This document shows, in pieces, positions 31,566 through 44,009 of a stretch of DNA of 64,000 bases. A program made the translations under genes and the position numbers. Source of the DNA: Mytilus trossulus (lineage: Eukaryota; Mollusca; Bivalvia; Mytilida; Mytilidae); the NCBI RefSeq assembly GCF_036588685.1, contig NC_086378.1, positions 76,525,127 to 76,589,126 of the forward strand. Reading direction: 5' to 3'. Below the pieces are notes generated by a model. It searched no databases. It saw only the letters and a list, made by a program, of their open reading frames with translations, and was not told the DNA's origin. Position 1 is the stretch's first letter. Every line of letters begins with the position of its first letter.

Positions 31566-32590
31566 ATGTAGCCTGTTGTTGTCAAGAGTTACTCAACTAT
31601 AAGGGATTTATATACCAATCCCATCATATTTGAATCGTAACGGTGCACTATAATTGTCTAAGCGCTTACACAATTGCCGTCGACAAGTAATTTCTTTATC
31701 GGATAAAAGTAACTGAAAAATAAAAAGTATGTCTTCCAGCTTTTCAATGATATTATGTGTGTTAAAACGGCAATGACTAGTTAAATAAACGACGACAAAA
31801 TAAAAATAAATGAAGCAATTTACAGGTTAATAATATCTAGGACAACTTTACTTAAATATCTCGATTTATAACTGACAACGACATGTATAACCTTTTAATA
31901 ACTAGTATGTACATGCACCTGTTAAAGATATGAAAAATGAAGCAGCTGTCGGGTTAGTTATTGTGGTAAACATGGTAAATAGATATTTTAATTTCTTTCA
32001 AATTTTCAATGCTGTGTGCGCGAGAGGGGTAGGGGGTGTCAATATCCCTTTTCCCAAGAGCGTAATCCTTTCAATTCATGGCTCATGATGAATGTCCCAT
32101 ATGCGCCCATGGAAAACGTGATATTTTTATTTGAACACAAAAATTCAAAATTCAATAATCTGAAGTACTGAAAAGATCATGTCCGCAAGTTCTTGTGGAT
32201 GGTCACAAGCACTTGTCTCAGAAAAAAACACATCTCTATACCTGAAAGTGAGTTAAATGTACAGACATACAAAAATCTAAGACATGGATGATAATAAATG
32301 ACAAGAAATTAAATCTCACAGTAAACACTATTACAGTGTTGTGAAAGAATCAGTATACTCTGGGTGTTTTGTTATATTGAGATTGTAATAGTAGTCTCAG
32401 TTATATATTATATTAATATTTGCCTGTAACAGTTTACTGTCACTTTGTATATCATTCTTTTGTACTATATTGATAAAAGAGGGGTCAAAGGTACCAGAGG
32501 GTATGGGGCGCCGAATGGGACTCTTGTCGTTTTGTACAAAATTCAATTATCTCATAATAAAATCATTTTTGTTTTACAAAACTATGTCAC
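31566..32590. other. No recognisable feature
   Basis: AT-rich, with short accidental frames only. Confidence 0.35.
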
Positions 32591-32599
32591 AGTGATACA

Positions 32600-33130
32600 G
32601 TCTTGTTTTATGAGAAATTCAATTTTGTCATGACAAAATTCATTTTTGTAGACGTCGAAAAGGTATGCAAATATAAACTTATTTGCATACAAAATTGTCT
32701 TTTTTTTACCTGATATGGTAAAATTTAAACACAAAAGTCAATTGAGTGAGACAAAATTCAATTTTGTGATGACAAAATTCATTTTTGTGATGACAAAATT
32801 CATTTTTGTGATGACAAAATTCATTTTTGTGATGACAAAATTCATTTCTGTGACGACAAAATTCATTTCTGTGACGACAAAATTCATTTTTGTGACGACA
32901 AAATTGACTTTTGTGACAAAATTAACTTTTGTGCGACAAAATTGATTTTTGTTAGTCAATTTTGTCCCACAAAAGTCAATTTTGTCTCACAGAGTCAATT
33001 TTATCTCACAAAAGTCAACTTTGTCTCACAAAAGTCAATTTTGTGTAACAAAAGTCATTTGGTATGCAAATTAGTTCACAGAATCCAACCTAAACTAATT
33101 TGCATACAAAATTGACTTTTGTCGCCCAAT
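32600..33130. repeat. Hairpin-forming satellite of ~21-22-bp 'acaaaattcatttttgtga' units
   Basis: Units of the type 'gacaaaattcatttttgtgat' repeat from about 32743 to 32960. Each has complementary arms (acaaaa / ttttgt) and so can fold singly. Related 'aaaattgacttttgt' and 'agtcaattttgtctcac' units run in the opposite orientation from 32950 to 33120. 'ggtatgcaaat' and 'atttgcatac' segments bracket the array near 32665 and 33060-33105. Confidence 0.8.
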
Positions 33131-33157
33131 TTTCAAAAAAGAAACAAAAGTAACAAA

Positions 33158-34545
33158 CATTGGTTATAAGGAAGTTATTACATTACCTGTTCACAGAGAC
33201 ACTCGCTATGTTAGAGCGATGAAAGACAATACATTGGTTATAGTGAAGTAATTACATTACCTGTTCACAGAGACACTCGCTATGTTAGAGCAACGAAAGA
33301 CAATACATTGGTTATAAGGTAGAATTTACATTACCTGTTCACAAAGACACTCGCTATGTTAGAGCGATGAAAGACAAAACATTGGTTATAAGGTAGTATT
33401 ATTACATTACCTGTTCACAGAGACACTCGCTATGTTAGAGCGATGAAAGACAAAACATTGGTTATAAGGTAGAATTTACATCATCTATTCACAAAGACAC
33501 TCGCTATGTTAGAGCGATGCAAGACAATACCTTGGTTGTAAGAAAGTAATTACATTACCTGTTCACAGAGACACTCGCAATGTTAGAGCGACGAAAGACA
33601 ATACATTGGTTGGGTTAAAGGAAGTAAATACATTGCCTGTTCACAGAGACACTTTGGATGTAAGAGCGATGAAAGACAAATATTGGTTGTATAAGGAAGC
33701 AATTACATTACCTGTTCACAAAGACATTCGGGATGTTAGAGCGATGAATGACAATACATTGGTTATAAGGAAGTAATTACATTGCCTGTTCACAGAGACA
33801 CTCACTATGTTAGAGCGACGAAAGACAGTACATACATTGGTTATAAGGAAGTGATAACATTGTCTGTTCACAGAGACACTTGCTATGTCAGAGCGATAAA
33901 AGACAATACATTCGTGCATTGTAGTTATAAGGAAGTAATTACATTACCTGTTCACAAAGACAATCGCGATGTTAGAGCGATGAACGACAATACATTGGTT
34001 ATAAGGAAGTAATTACATTGCCTGTTCACAGAGACACTCGCTATGTTAGAGCGATAAAAGACAATACATTCGTTCATTGTAGTTATAAGGAAGTAATTAT
34101 ATTACTTGTTCACAAAGACAATCGCGATGTTAGAGCGATGAACGACAATACATTGGTTATAATGAAGTTATTACATTACCTGTTAACAGAGACACTCGCG
34201 ATGTTAGAGCGATGAATGACAATTTATTGGTTATAAGGAAGTAATTATATTCCCTGTTCACAGAGACACTCGCGATATTAGAGCGATGAAAGACAACACA
34301 TTGGTTATATGAAAGTAATTACATTACCTGTTCACAAAGACTCTCGCTATGTTAGAGCGACGAAAGACAATACATGCATTGGTTATAAGGAAGTGATAAC
34401 ATTGCCTGTTCACAAAGACACTCGCGATGTTAGAGCGATGAAAGACAATACATTGGTTATAAGGAAGTAATTACATTACCTGTTCACAGAGACACTCGCG
34501 ATGTTAGAGCGACGAATGACAATATATATACATTGGTTATAATGA
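33158..34545. repeat. 74-bp tandem array, about 18 copies
   Basis: The unit begins 'ttggttataaggaagtaatt' and continues 'acattacctgttcacagaga', 'cactcgctatgttagagcga' and 'tgaaagacaataca'. Eighteen 'ctgttcac'-type marks fall between 33187 and 34480, spaced 73-82 bp. Some units carry insertions such as 'catgca' or 'ttcattgtag'. Each holds a small inverted repeat TCGCT..AGCGA. Not coding: open frames shift between units. Confidence 0.9.
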
Positions 34546-34876
34546 AGTGAATTATAAATGTCTGCATGCTGATATATCGATCTTAAGAGATGACAGCCTG
34601 TTTAAATTAAATTAACAGTTATAAATATCCCGAATATTTCAGAGTAAATATTATATTCTGTTTCATAATTTTACCAAATAGTAATCGATTAATAAATAAT
34701 GTTATTCAATTTGTAAAAATACGCCAAGACACACATATGGAGCTTTGCTTTTCAAAAATAAATCGCAGGAAAATAATTTAATGATTTGGTTTCCGTATCA
34801 ACTGAACCCTAAGCTGTCGTCAACTCTTTAATACCTATAATTTCAGTTACATATTTGTCGTTATGTTATCATCAAA

Positions 34877-35025
34877 CAGGGGCGGATACAGCCATTATTT
34901 AAAAAAAAGAGGTGTCCCAACACAGGATAAAGGGGTGGGGGTCCAACTATATATCCCCATTCAAATACATTGATCGGCCAATTTTTTTTTAATGTCGAAC
35001 CCCTTCCCTTCCGGATCCGCCACTG
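34877..35025. mobile_element. Family E MITE (hAT-like), copy 2
   Basis: The ends CAGGGGCGGAT (34877) and, inverted, CAGTGGCGGATCC (35025) form imperfect TIRs. The interior has 'gggggtccaactatatatcc' and 'ccccattcaaatacattgat', shared with the copy at 30030. The CAGGGGCGGAT start is usual for hAT MITEs; the target duplication is not clear. Confidence 0.7.
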
Positions 35026-35174
35026 TTAAAAGATGCATCAAAGATGAACTTTTATATAAATGTATGTAATTTATAATACATCAACAAAAATCGATTTCTC
35101 TAGATACATTAAGAAATTTAAATAGAAATATTTATGGATAGCCTGCAAAAATGAAATGTTTAGTGAAAACCTAC

Positions 35175-35586
35175 TTAAGGATGTACTTAGGTGAGGTTAG
35201 GTGAACATTAATAAATTAAGAAGTTAAAATTGTTACTTTAAGCTTGTAGAGCATCAATAAAGGATAAAAATTAAACTAAAAATATTGATAGGTCATGGAC
35301 CTCCTTTTCGAGATATTTGAGATTTAAAAAAAATATGGCAGGAAAAGGCTGACTCGGACTTTTACCTTATATTTGCATTGGTATTATTGGGTCTCAAAAC
35401 AAAAGAAAGAAAATCAAGAATCTTCTAAAATTTTGGTAAATGACCTTTCATGAGATATTAAGTCTTATATGAAAAAATAAATGGGTGTTATGGGGCAAAA
35501 TATTTTACATTGTATTGTATGGAAAAACACCAAGGAGTCCGAACATTTGACACAAATTCCAAAACCTCACCTAAGTACGTCCTTAA
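35175..35586. mobile_element. 412-bp MITE bounded by TTAA
   Basis: The left TTAAGGATGTACTTAGGTGA (35175) and the reverse complement of the right end, TTAAGGACGTACTTAGGTGA (35586), differ at one of 20 positions, and GGTT follows on both sides. TTAA at both limits suggests a piggyBac- or Kolobok-type target site. No coding frame. Confidence 0.85.
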
Positions 35587-36208
35587 GACCGCTTAAATGA
35601 CGCCTCGGTGAGACCCCCTGGTCTTTCAGTCTCCATTAAATTCGACGATTGCATAGACTCTGTATATGTTACGGTTGTATAAAAAGGATTTCCAAGAATA
35701 ACGTCATCTTTGTTATCTACGGAGGGCTTAGATTGAGAGATCAGGGGGATCTCACCATTGCCCCTGAAATTTTGACATTATTTTCTGAAAAGTCATGTCG
35801 TTTTTTTTTTTGTTCTTAAGGGAGAAAAAATTGTTCCAATATAAAAGGAAAATTGTTTCCATAGGCAAAAAAATTGTTCCTATACTTAAAGTGAAACTGT
35901 AATGGAGAAGTATTTGTTTTCCTTTGGAAACCGTTTAAATTTTCACATAAAACATCTAATATTCCGATATATTTGCTAATTTTGGAATCGCAAATTTGTC
36001 CCGTTCATGTGCAGTATTTATATGTAGTTATCTTGAGTTATCAAGAATCGGTTTACATGACTATAATTTTGTTATTGTGAAATTCTTTTCTTGGCACTTA
36101 TTTTGTTGTACTTATATTTTAAAACTCTCACGTGCTGATAATTTAAAAAGTATATGTATTTTAAGAGAATAATAAAAGAAAATTTTGCAGATTTCGATAA
36201 ATACTGGG

Positions 36209-39200
36209 TTAAAGGGAAACTTCGCAAAAAAATCAAAAATTGATATTATGTTCATTCTGTATAAAAATGCTCAAATTCATAGATATTAAAGTTTTATTCC
36301 GCTAGATAAGCGATCACCATCGATTTTAAATTTAGAGTATCAATTCTGCGAGATCCGCCATCTTGTCTTCTTTCCCGATGAATAAAAACGATATGTCTAT
36401 AAACCACAAAGAAACAAAACTACAGTAACCGATGTAGTCGTAATTGCGTGTCGATATCTTGTCAATCGTACGGTTGTTTAATCCGACTAACTAACTTGAT
36501 ACGGAAAATATTCTTACTTTTTTTAAAATACCATGGTCTGTTGTTTTTAATCTGTTGATATTGGAATTAGGTTAAAAGTCAAAGTTGAAATCATAATTAA
36601 GTGTTCCGTGAAAATTGTTTTCGAAAATCTAATTTGTTCATAATTCTTTAAAGTAATAAACTTTTTTCAAATATATTTTGATCTTCCCTCGTCTGATCAC
36701 CAGCATGGCTAAAGGTATTACTTCCAAAGGTATTGTGAGGGGTGTGAGGTGACACGTCCAGGTATTCAAGCGATTTCCTGTCGGGCTTGCAAGTTCATGC
36801 ATCGTTTCACTTCTGCAGGTATTGATCAGTGTACACGGCTGATAACTTATAACTTATAACTTTCCATTTTGAACTATCAGATGTATAATATTACAGCTCT
36901 GTCTTACTTGTCATTACTAAACTCATACGCTTGTTTATAACTAACATTTCTGGTGTAAAGAATATCATTCATAAAAATATAAATAATACCCAAAAAATAA
37001 GATTTGATGAAATTAAAATCTATTTAAATATTTTTTCCAAGGGTGAATTTGGGAAATGTAATATATAGTCATTGTCAATAGTGAAGGACAGATTGGAACA
37101 GACCAGAAATATTGATTTAAAAAAATGTACGCACTTGCCGACGATTCGTTTATACGACTGGATAGAAAGTTACGGAACAATAATAGCGCAATTTAAAATA
37201 TATACGTGTATACATTGAACATAAGAAAAAACCATATATTTTGAATAAATAGGGGTAAAAGTCAGTTGTAAATAGACTAGTCCATGTATGCCAACAGTAT
37301 GTCGATAGACTACAGTTGTATACCAAAAGAAGAAGAGAACCAATTTGATTTAAATACAGGTCGATGTATAACTTTTGCTTTGGTTCATTGAAGCTGTGGA
37401 CCTAGGAAAATCACAGATTTATATTTCAATAAGATTGTTCTCAAACAAAGGAAGGAATTCGTCATCACAATTGTTATATATGCCACTGGACGAACACTAA
37501 TTATCCCCAGGGGATGTGAATATTTTGCTGGGAAACTTTTGAGTATCAAAGTTTCAAATTAATTTCGGGATTTATTTTCTTTCTTGGTATTCAATAACAG
37601 AAAAAGAATAAATTACTTGTTCGCTAAATAGGGGTATTCTTGTCAGATAAAAGAATTTTAGTTATATTTAAAAAATAGGGAAATATGACATTAAATTGGT
37701 TCTGTCTTTTTTTAAACATCGTTAAAACGATGTGTGTCTAAGGTGAACGCCACAAGAACCCTGTAATACTAGTACGAGAGTATAGCATGTAAACATTCCT
37801 TCTTAATAATATGGTTGTATTGGAAATCTTTTCATACAGATTGACAACTCATTGTCCGATATGCATGTAATATTTGCCACATGACGCCCATAGTTCTTTC
37901 TACCACCATCACCTTATTCTTTAATATTGCTGTAAACATCGATGGTTCACACCCAAACAAAATGGGAGTAATGAACCTTCAGAGCTTCTCCGTGTTATAC
38001 ACTTGTGAAATATATAGACGAAATTTCTGTATTGAAATGAATCTACATCTCACAAATTGGATTTTCAAATAACGATTTTGAGTAATCACCTTACAAACCA
38101 ATATAAACGTATGGCAAGATATAACCATGAAGGAATTTAGTTTTTGTCAGACGCAAGAACTCATCACTATATCATAAACGTATACGTATATATATGCATA
38201 CAGTTTCAAATATCAAGAACAAGCGGTCGATGTCGATAGTCTGTTTTCTAACTGTTCAGAGTTAGACATGTCACTTGTTCATTCTTGGAAGCCTTCATAT
38301 TCCCCGTCTAACGATGGGAACTCTTTCTGATTGTGTTGACTATAAATGCTTGTATGGTAATTCTGTCGTTTATCTGTACAAGCGGTTGCATTTCCTCTCC
38401 TTTCCCAACAAACAAACGAACGAAACGCCACTAGTCTGATTTCTCTGGAACTCATCCTCAACGGCTCTTATACGTCAGGAAACTTACATGTATACTAATA
38501 ATGATTGTTTCATGAACAACGATGTATGAACGAACTATTATAAATTCGTCAATATCTGTTATGCATGACTAAAATATAACTTTTATTACAACTACTGTAT
38601 TACTTATTTGGATTAATGACGGCTATCATGTTCAACATTGCACAAATATTATCATAGAATTTTTAAAAAAATCCTCAAAAATTCTCAAAAGAAATAATGC
38701 CTTAGCTTAGATAATTGGTATTCTTTTCACAAAAAGTTCGTGTAAATGATTGTCAAATGAATTTAATTATGTAAGAATAAAATGTTAAAAAGAAACTAAA
38801 ATAAAATTATGCATGTTGTATGTTGTATTTTTTTGTCAATTAAAAACTTATAATTGCAATAGTTTTATTAGCATTTAAACACAGCCAGATTTGAATACAA
38901 GTTAAGAAATTCCGGTAAAAACAATGATATCAAACAGATGTACAATGGTATATCAAATTGGGTAATATTGCATTTAGTTTTTATTAAAGATTAAAACTAC
39001 TATTTTTTGCTTCATATTTGAATCTTTACGCCAATTACCGCTTAGAAAGTAATCAAAAATTGTTTCCTTTTATTTTTATACACTTTCGGAATTACGAATC
39101 AGAATTTTATTTTCAATTAATTTACACAATTTAATTATTGTATCTTTATTCTCATCGTGTATTAAATCTTAGTGTATTAACATCATGGCAGCATATACTC

Positions 39201-39864
39201 TTTCTAATCCTTTCTGTTTATCCTTTCCAAATAACAACATTTATACCTGTGTACGCGTGAACTCATACCTGCGGCTAAATAGCTACAAGGTAAACGAATT
39301 GACCTCAAGCCGAGAAATATACAGTGACCTTTACAAAATAATATACACACTCTGCTCACACATTAGTTGCATTGAAATGATTATCAAAACAATAACGGTA
39401 AATAGAATTGAAATATTTTCAGTTCAATATCAGTAAAAATGTTCAATAAATATTTTATGAAAAAAATCTCAACAATAATTAATTAAATTTATTCATAAAC
39501 ATTTACTGGAGATAATTTTATAGGAGTTTAATTCAATCAATACAAAACGGTATATATATGCATATTCACTTTCGTTCATTCTTATATTGTGGTTAATAAC
39601 TTCGACCATTCGTCAGCTGTGCGCTTTTAATTACGTATATTGTCGATAAGCTATAAGAGTTAAACAGATTTTATTTTTTCCCAGAATTCAATAAATCGGG
39701 CTAATACGTCACGACCCACTCGAGAATTCAACCAAAAAAGTTACAAATACTTGATTTTCTCCGTTATTAGAAGGAATATAAATTTAAAACTTTGCAAATG
39801 TGTTTTTTATGTTAAGATGAACATGATTATATGATAAGTAAAAAATCGCGGAATTTCCCTTTAA
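36209..39864. mobile_element. TTAA-bounded 3.66-kb region with related inverted ends
   Basis: The left end TTAAAGGGAAACTTCGC and the inverted right end TTAAAGGGAAATTCCGC match at 15 of 17 positions. About 40 bp in, both read 'atgttcatyyt' followed by 'ataaaaa'. This supports one large non-autonomous element or two related MITEs in opposite orientation. No transposase frame is present. The interior is AT-rich, with a 'ccgccatcttgtcttc' YY1-like site at 36356. Several short frames within (near 37881 and 39185) show no family match. Confidence 0.5.
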
Positions 39865-40385
39865 ATCTTGTTGCAAACACGAGTGGTTTAGCCATTGCAA
39901 CGAGTGGTGTAGCCACTCTCTAAATTTTTATAATTCAATTTTAAATATCCTTTTCCTTCTTTTTTTTATGAGACTGACGATCTTATATTTTTTACGATTT
40001 CTTCTTTTAAACACTTGAACTTCTTCTTTTTAAGGATTATAATATGATATACTAACTTGATTGGACCTGGATCCGACTTATTTTAGTTCATTTTACTGAG
40101 ATAAATCTTTTTTTTTATTCACTGTTTTCTCTTTTCTCAATTAAATTGCTGTTATCTGTTATCTGTTATCAGATTTAAGTTTACTGTTATTTCTTTTTGA
40201 GCAAAATGTAAAATTGTTAACCTTTTACTCGACCCCCTCTTGCAAAGTTTTATAATGTTGTAACAAAGTTTATTATTTTATCAGTTAACAGATTTTAACT
40301 ATAATTCTATTATAAAGATATGGAGATGTGGAATAATTATCAATGAGACAACTATCCACCTAAGTATAAATGACATGGATGTATA

Positions 40386-40734
40386 AAGCCCCAGTCACAC
40401 TGTCAAGTTTGAACTACGTTTAAAATGCTACGTTTCAACTTCGTTTCGAATAAAAATGTCCCGTTATTTTGAAATCTAGGTTTTAGTAGGTTTGTGCTAC
40501 GTTCTTATCACGTTTTGCTACGTATAAGTACGTGTACACCCACGTTTCAACCACGCATTGATACGTTTCGATATGTAGTAAGCACGTTTTGATACACATT
40601 TACTAAGTTTCTACTTTCAATTTTCGCTACGTTTGTTGTTGACTTTTCAAAACATACGAAACAGATCCCGTTTGAACGTAGTTGAAACGTAGCATTTTAA
40701 AACGTAGTAAAACGTGACAGTGTGAGTGGGGCTT
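40386..40734. mobile_element. 349-bp MITE with ~65-bp inverted repeats, TAA-flanked
   Basis: Left AAGCCCCAGTCACACTGTCA, then 'aaaatgctacgtttcaact'; inverted right AAGCCCCACTCACACTGTCA, then 'aaaatgctacgtttcaacta'. The arms extend about 65 bp. The interior is saturated with 'tacgt' and 'acgttt' words. Flanking TAA on each side (part of the end sequence) would fit a PIF/Harbinger-type 3-bp target. Non-coding. Confidence 0.8.
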
Positions 40735-40854
40735 AAAACCAGTCCCCACTGTTTGAGACGCATGTGGATAGTGGGGGTAGTTTTAATCAGACTGTCGTAC
40801 AGTCTTCAACAATGAAAAAAATCAAACCATATAGTCGGCCATGCAAGGCCCTGA

Positions 40855-41080
40855 CAATAAAAATATTATCATTTTGATTTAGAAAACTAACGGCCTATTT
40901 TATAACAAAACAATTTATGAAAAACAAATATGACAGACATAAACTAACGACAAAATAAACCACTGAACTACAGGTTCCTGACTTTGGATCTAGGCACACA
41001 AAGAACATGTCGGAGTTAAACATGCATGTGTGTAAGCGTTCACCCCACCCCAGCACAACATAAGAACAAACTATAAAAAT
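40855..41080. repeat. Dispersed Mytilus-type repeat
   Basis: 'aaactaacggcctattttat', 'aaaaacaaatatgacagaca', 'aactacaggttcctgacttt' and 'atgtcggagttaaacatgca' recall family A/B text near 26350. No coding sequence. Confidence 0.45.
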
Positions 41081-41894
41081 CAGTTGAGAAAGACTAAACT
41101 TATCAGATCGATACTAAGCTATCATTTGATTATTATTGGGGGTGGGGCTAGGATGAAATTAGAAAAAGGAAGGACAGGAGTTTTGATTTAAAAAAATGCA
41201 GGACAAACATATTTTTCAGAAAAAATCATAATATCTTCCTCATTATCGCCAAATTCATTTTAAATAACCACATTTTTTTTTCAAGTTTCAGCTACAAAAC
41301 ATGGTGGCCTCTATCCGAACGATTAGACTGATGCGCGTGCAGGCTATGTTCTGACAAATACATAGTTTCTTGCAGCTGTTGAAAAGGGCAGGGTATTTTT
41401 TGTCAGAAGGCACTTTTAGAGCGATTGGATACACGTGCACTTTAAGTGCACCCTTTACATAGGTATAAAAGAGCTTTAATTTAAGAAAGGGATCTAATTA
41501 AAATACAATGTATATCATTTTTCACATTTACTGATAAGAAATCAAGATTCGTTTTTTCGGTTATTTTTTTCTTTTCTTTATACACTGTATAAAAATAAGC
41601 TGGAAAGGTATTTTTGCTCAAGGCGACATAAAGTGAGAAAGCATAGTTGTCTCTTCTTCATTTAATTAGTTAATGCGGCGTAAAGCAACCAACAATCAAT
41701 CAAGCATTTCATTTACTTTAATTATTCCGTGTCTACATTTTGACTTTTAAAATAGACAAAGTGAAGTGCATTCTTGCAAAAAAGAACCAAAGAATGTTCT
41801 TGGACTAAACAAAAAGTGAGACTGTTTTTAAGTGTCAATAATACATTTAAATTCGCCCTGCATACCTTTCTGATGTAAGTCCGTATCCTTTCGG

Positions 41895-42030
41895 GGAAGA
41901 AGAATCAGCAAACTTCGAAACAGTGGTGACCGTTTTCTTCTCTTAATTATTATCACGTGAAAGTCAACGTACCGTAGTAAAGAGGAAGCTACCGCTGTTT
42001 CGAAGTTCGAAGAAGAATCTGTCCAATTTA
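41895..42030. repeat. Foldback element, ~45-bp arms
   Basis: 'gaagaagaatcagcaaactt' + 'cgaaacagtggt' pairs with 'accgctgtttcgaa' + 'gttcgaagaagaatc'. The loop is about 50 bp. Non-coding. Confidence 0.65.
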
Positions 42031-42199
42031 GTGTATTTAAAATATACGTACGTTATTTTAGTTAACCACTTATTATACTTTATTTATGTGTTTCATTTTG
42101 TCTGAATAATGACCAGCCTTCAGAGCCCATACCGGGTTTTATTATGCTTATCCACAATTAAATCAACAGACCGTCCAGTTTTGTATCCTAACTTTCGAT

Positions 42200-42680
42200 A
42201 TTAATGATCACTAAATAATCCACAGTTTGCTAATTGGTAAAATTCAACCAAAATTGATATATCATGAATGTCAATTCAATTCTTTATTACTTTAAGCACA
42301 TTATGCTTATCAGTGCAATAAATACAAATACATTTCTATAACACAACATGCCATAATACATCAGAGAAGCAAATAAATATCAAGTCTTGACAAATAACAG
42401 TTTGGTCCTATGATTAAGTGCATTAAACAAGAATTTACACAAAAAACGCAAATCTTTTACATTTTCAGTGCTGTGAAGTTGCACTAATTGGAACGATGAT
42501 GGACGTCTATAATAATAAGGTTTAATAAACTACAAATCAAGTAAATATATAGCATTCACATTGTAAAACAAAATGAAATTCATCTTTAGTGATATTCAAA
42601 GTACAAAGAGTACACTTTCTATCTAACCTATTTACTCCATGATAGCGAACTACTTCAACAGAATGTATATAATTATGTAA
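42200..42680. other. No recognisable feature
   Basis: AT-rich DNA without exon-like text. Confidence 0.3.
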
Positions 42681-42689
42681 CATTTTGAA

Positions 42690-43265
42690 TTCATTATGAA
42701 CGGAAACCAGTTAAATATTGTTTCAAAACATATGTATCTTGGTTTATTATTAAATGAGTTTTTGGATTTTAATTATATGTCGAAAATTGTATCAAATTCA
42801 GCAAGTAGATCATTAGGCTTACTTATCGTTAAATGCAGAGCAACATGTGGTCTTGAGTATTCTATTTTACAAGCTTGTTTTTGAATATGGTGCTTAATAT
42901 GGGGTGTAAATAAGATTCTTTCAAATAATAATTATTAAGTGATAATAGACTGAATAATCGGAATTTCAGAGTTTACACAAAGTTATAAGAATTTGAGATG
43001 GAACATTTTTGTAATATTGATTTAAATATTGATAAACATGTAATACAAACTATTGAGATGATCTGTTTAAAATTAATTTATAGAGTAATAGTATAATGTT
43101 TTAATCTAAACGAGCGAAGCAAACTCCGTCCGTACAGACTGTATACAAATTAATTTATGAAAAAAAACTTTAAAATCATACTTGGATAAAATCTTGGTTT
43201 GCATTTTTCAAATTTGGAAGTGGTAGTGCTCCTTTTAAACTTGTGACTGGGAGGTATGAAGGTCT
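42690..43265 (+). mobile_element. Decayed non-LTR retrotransposon ORF2 fragment
   Basis: LNIVSKHMYLGLLLNEFLDF with SNSASRSLGLLIVKCRATCG (42711-42850) is the post-RT region of a common bivalve LINE ('K.YLGLLL.EFLD... SASRALGLLI.K'). Later frames give the IWGVNKILSNN region, and at about 43205-43260 FFKFGSGSAPFKLVTGRYEG, homologous to FAKFRCVVAPLRIETGRYEN at 21577. Many stops show decay. Confidence 0.7.
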
Positions 43266-43904
43266 CTTAGGCAGCAACCATTTGATTTTCTGGGTGGGCT
43301 ATGGATTTTTTTTTCGGACAAACTTTTTTTCCGCCTTTGGCGAAAAACAATCTATTTTTTTTGGCGCCAAGATGAAAACAATTTTTTCTTTCAATTTTGA
43401 CATTACTTGTTATAGTTGCAGCTGAGGGGCAAAAAAAAAAAATTCTCAAAAAAATTCCAAAAGCTACATATAAAATGAAGAAGGTGAATGAAGAGGTGAG
43501 AAGTTTTGCAAGAGCATCTTGATCACATAACCGCATATGAATGAAAAAAAATATTTTAAATTAACTTGTACTTTTTACTGTAAATCCGACTGACTGTTCC
43601 CGAGAAAAATTAAAAATTAATAGAATATGCATAAATATATCGTAAAAATAATGGAATAATTTGAAATAGATTGAGATTTCGAAGAATTCTTCAGTAGGAA
43701 ATTATAAAAAAATATATTCCAAATACGTAAATGGCGATCTCACAGATTTTTATGAAAGTGTGCACGCTTCAAGAGCACAATGAACTGCATATACATTACG
43801 CTTAGAACATGCATAAATATCGTTCAAAACTTGGAATAATTTGAGGTTAATTTGCCTTTTCTCAAAAACATTTACTGCGAATAACTTGTTTTAATGCAAT
43901 GGCT

Positions 43905-44000
43905 TTGCCATTTAACATTTCCGTTTTTTAATGATATACAATTAAAAGGGGACCAACGATTGTGTTTGCTGTATAAATTATATAATATGCCAGCTATGCT
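43905..44000. repeat. Two short perfect hairpins
   Basis: AATGGCTTTGCCATT (43901-43915) and TGCCAGCTATGCTGGCA (43987-44003) are perfect stems with 3-base loops. A similar hairpin, GAGTGGTGTAGCCACTC, is at 39903. Such stems occur near Helitron 3' ends, but no 5'-TC end was paired with them. Confidence 0.4.
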
Positions 44001-44009
44001 GGCACTTAT

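Noticed and set aside
32715..32959. Overlapping 73-76-residue frames on both strands
   Set aside because: Produced by the hairpin satellite; repetitive text such as 'FVMTKFI' follows the repeat period.
33782..34215. 65-76-residue frames reading 'VHRDTRYVRAIKDNT'
   Set aside because: They follow the 74-bp array, whose period is not a multiple of three, so the frame is lost between units.
33158..34545. CRISPR-like array (regular repeats with a palindromic stem)
   Set aside because: Units are contiguous without unique spacers, and the DNA is eukaryotic in character.
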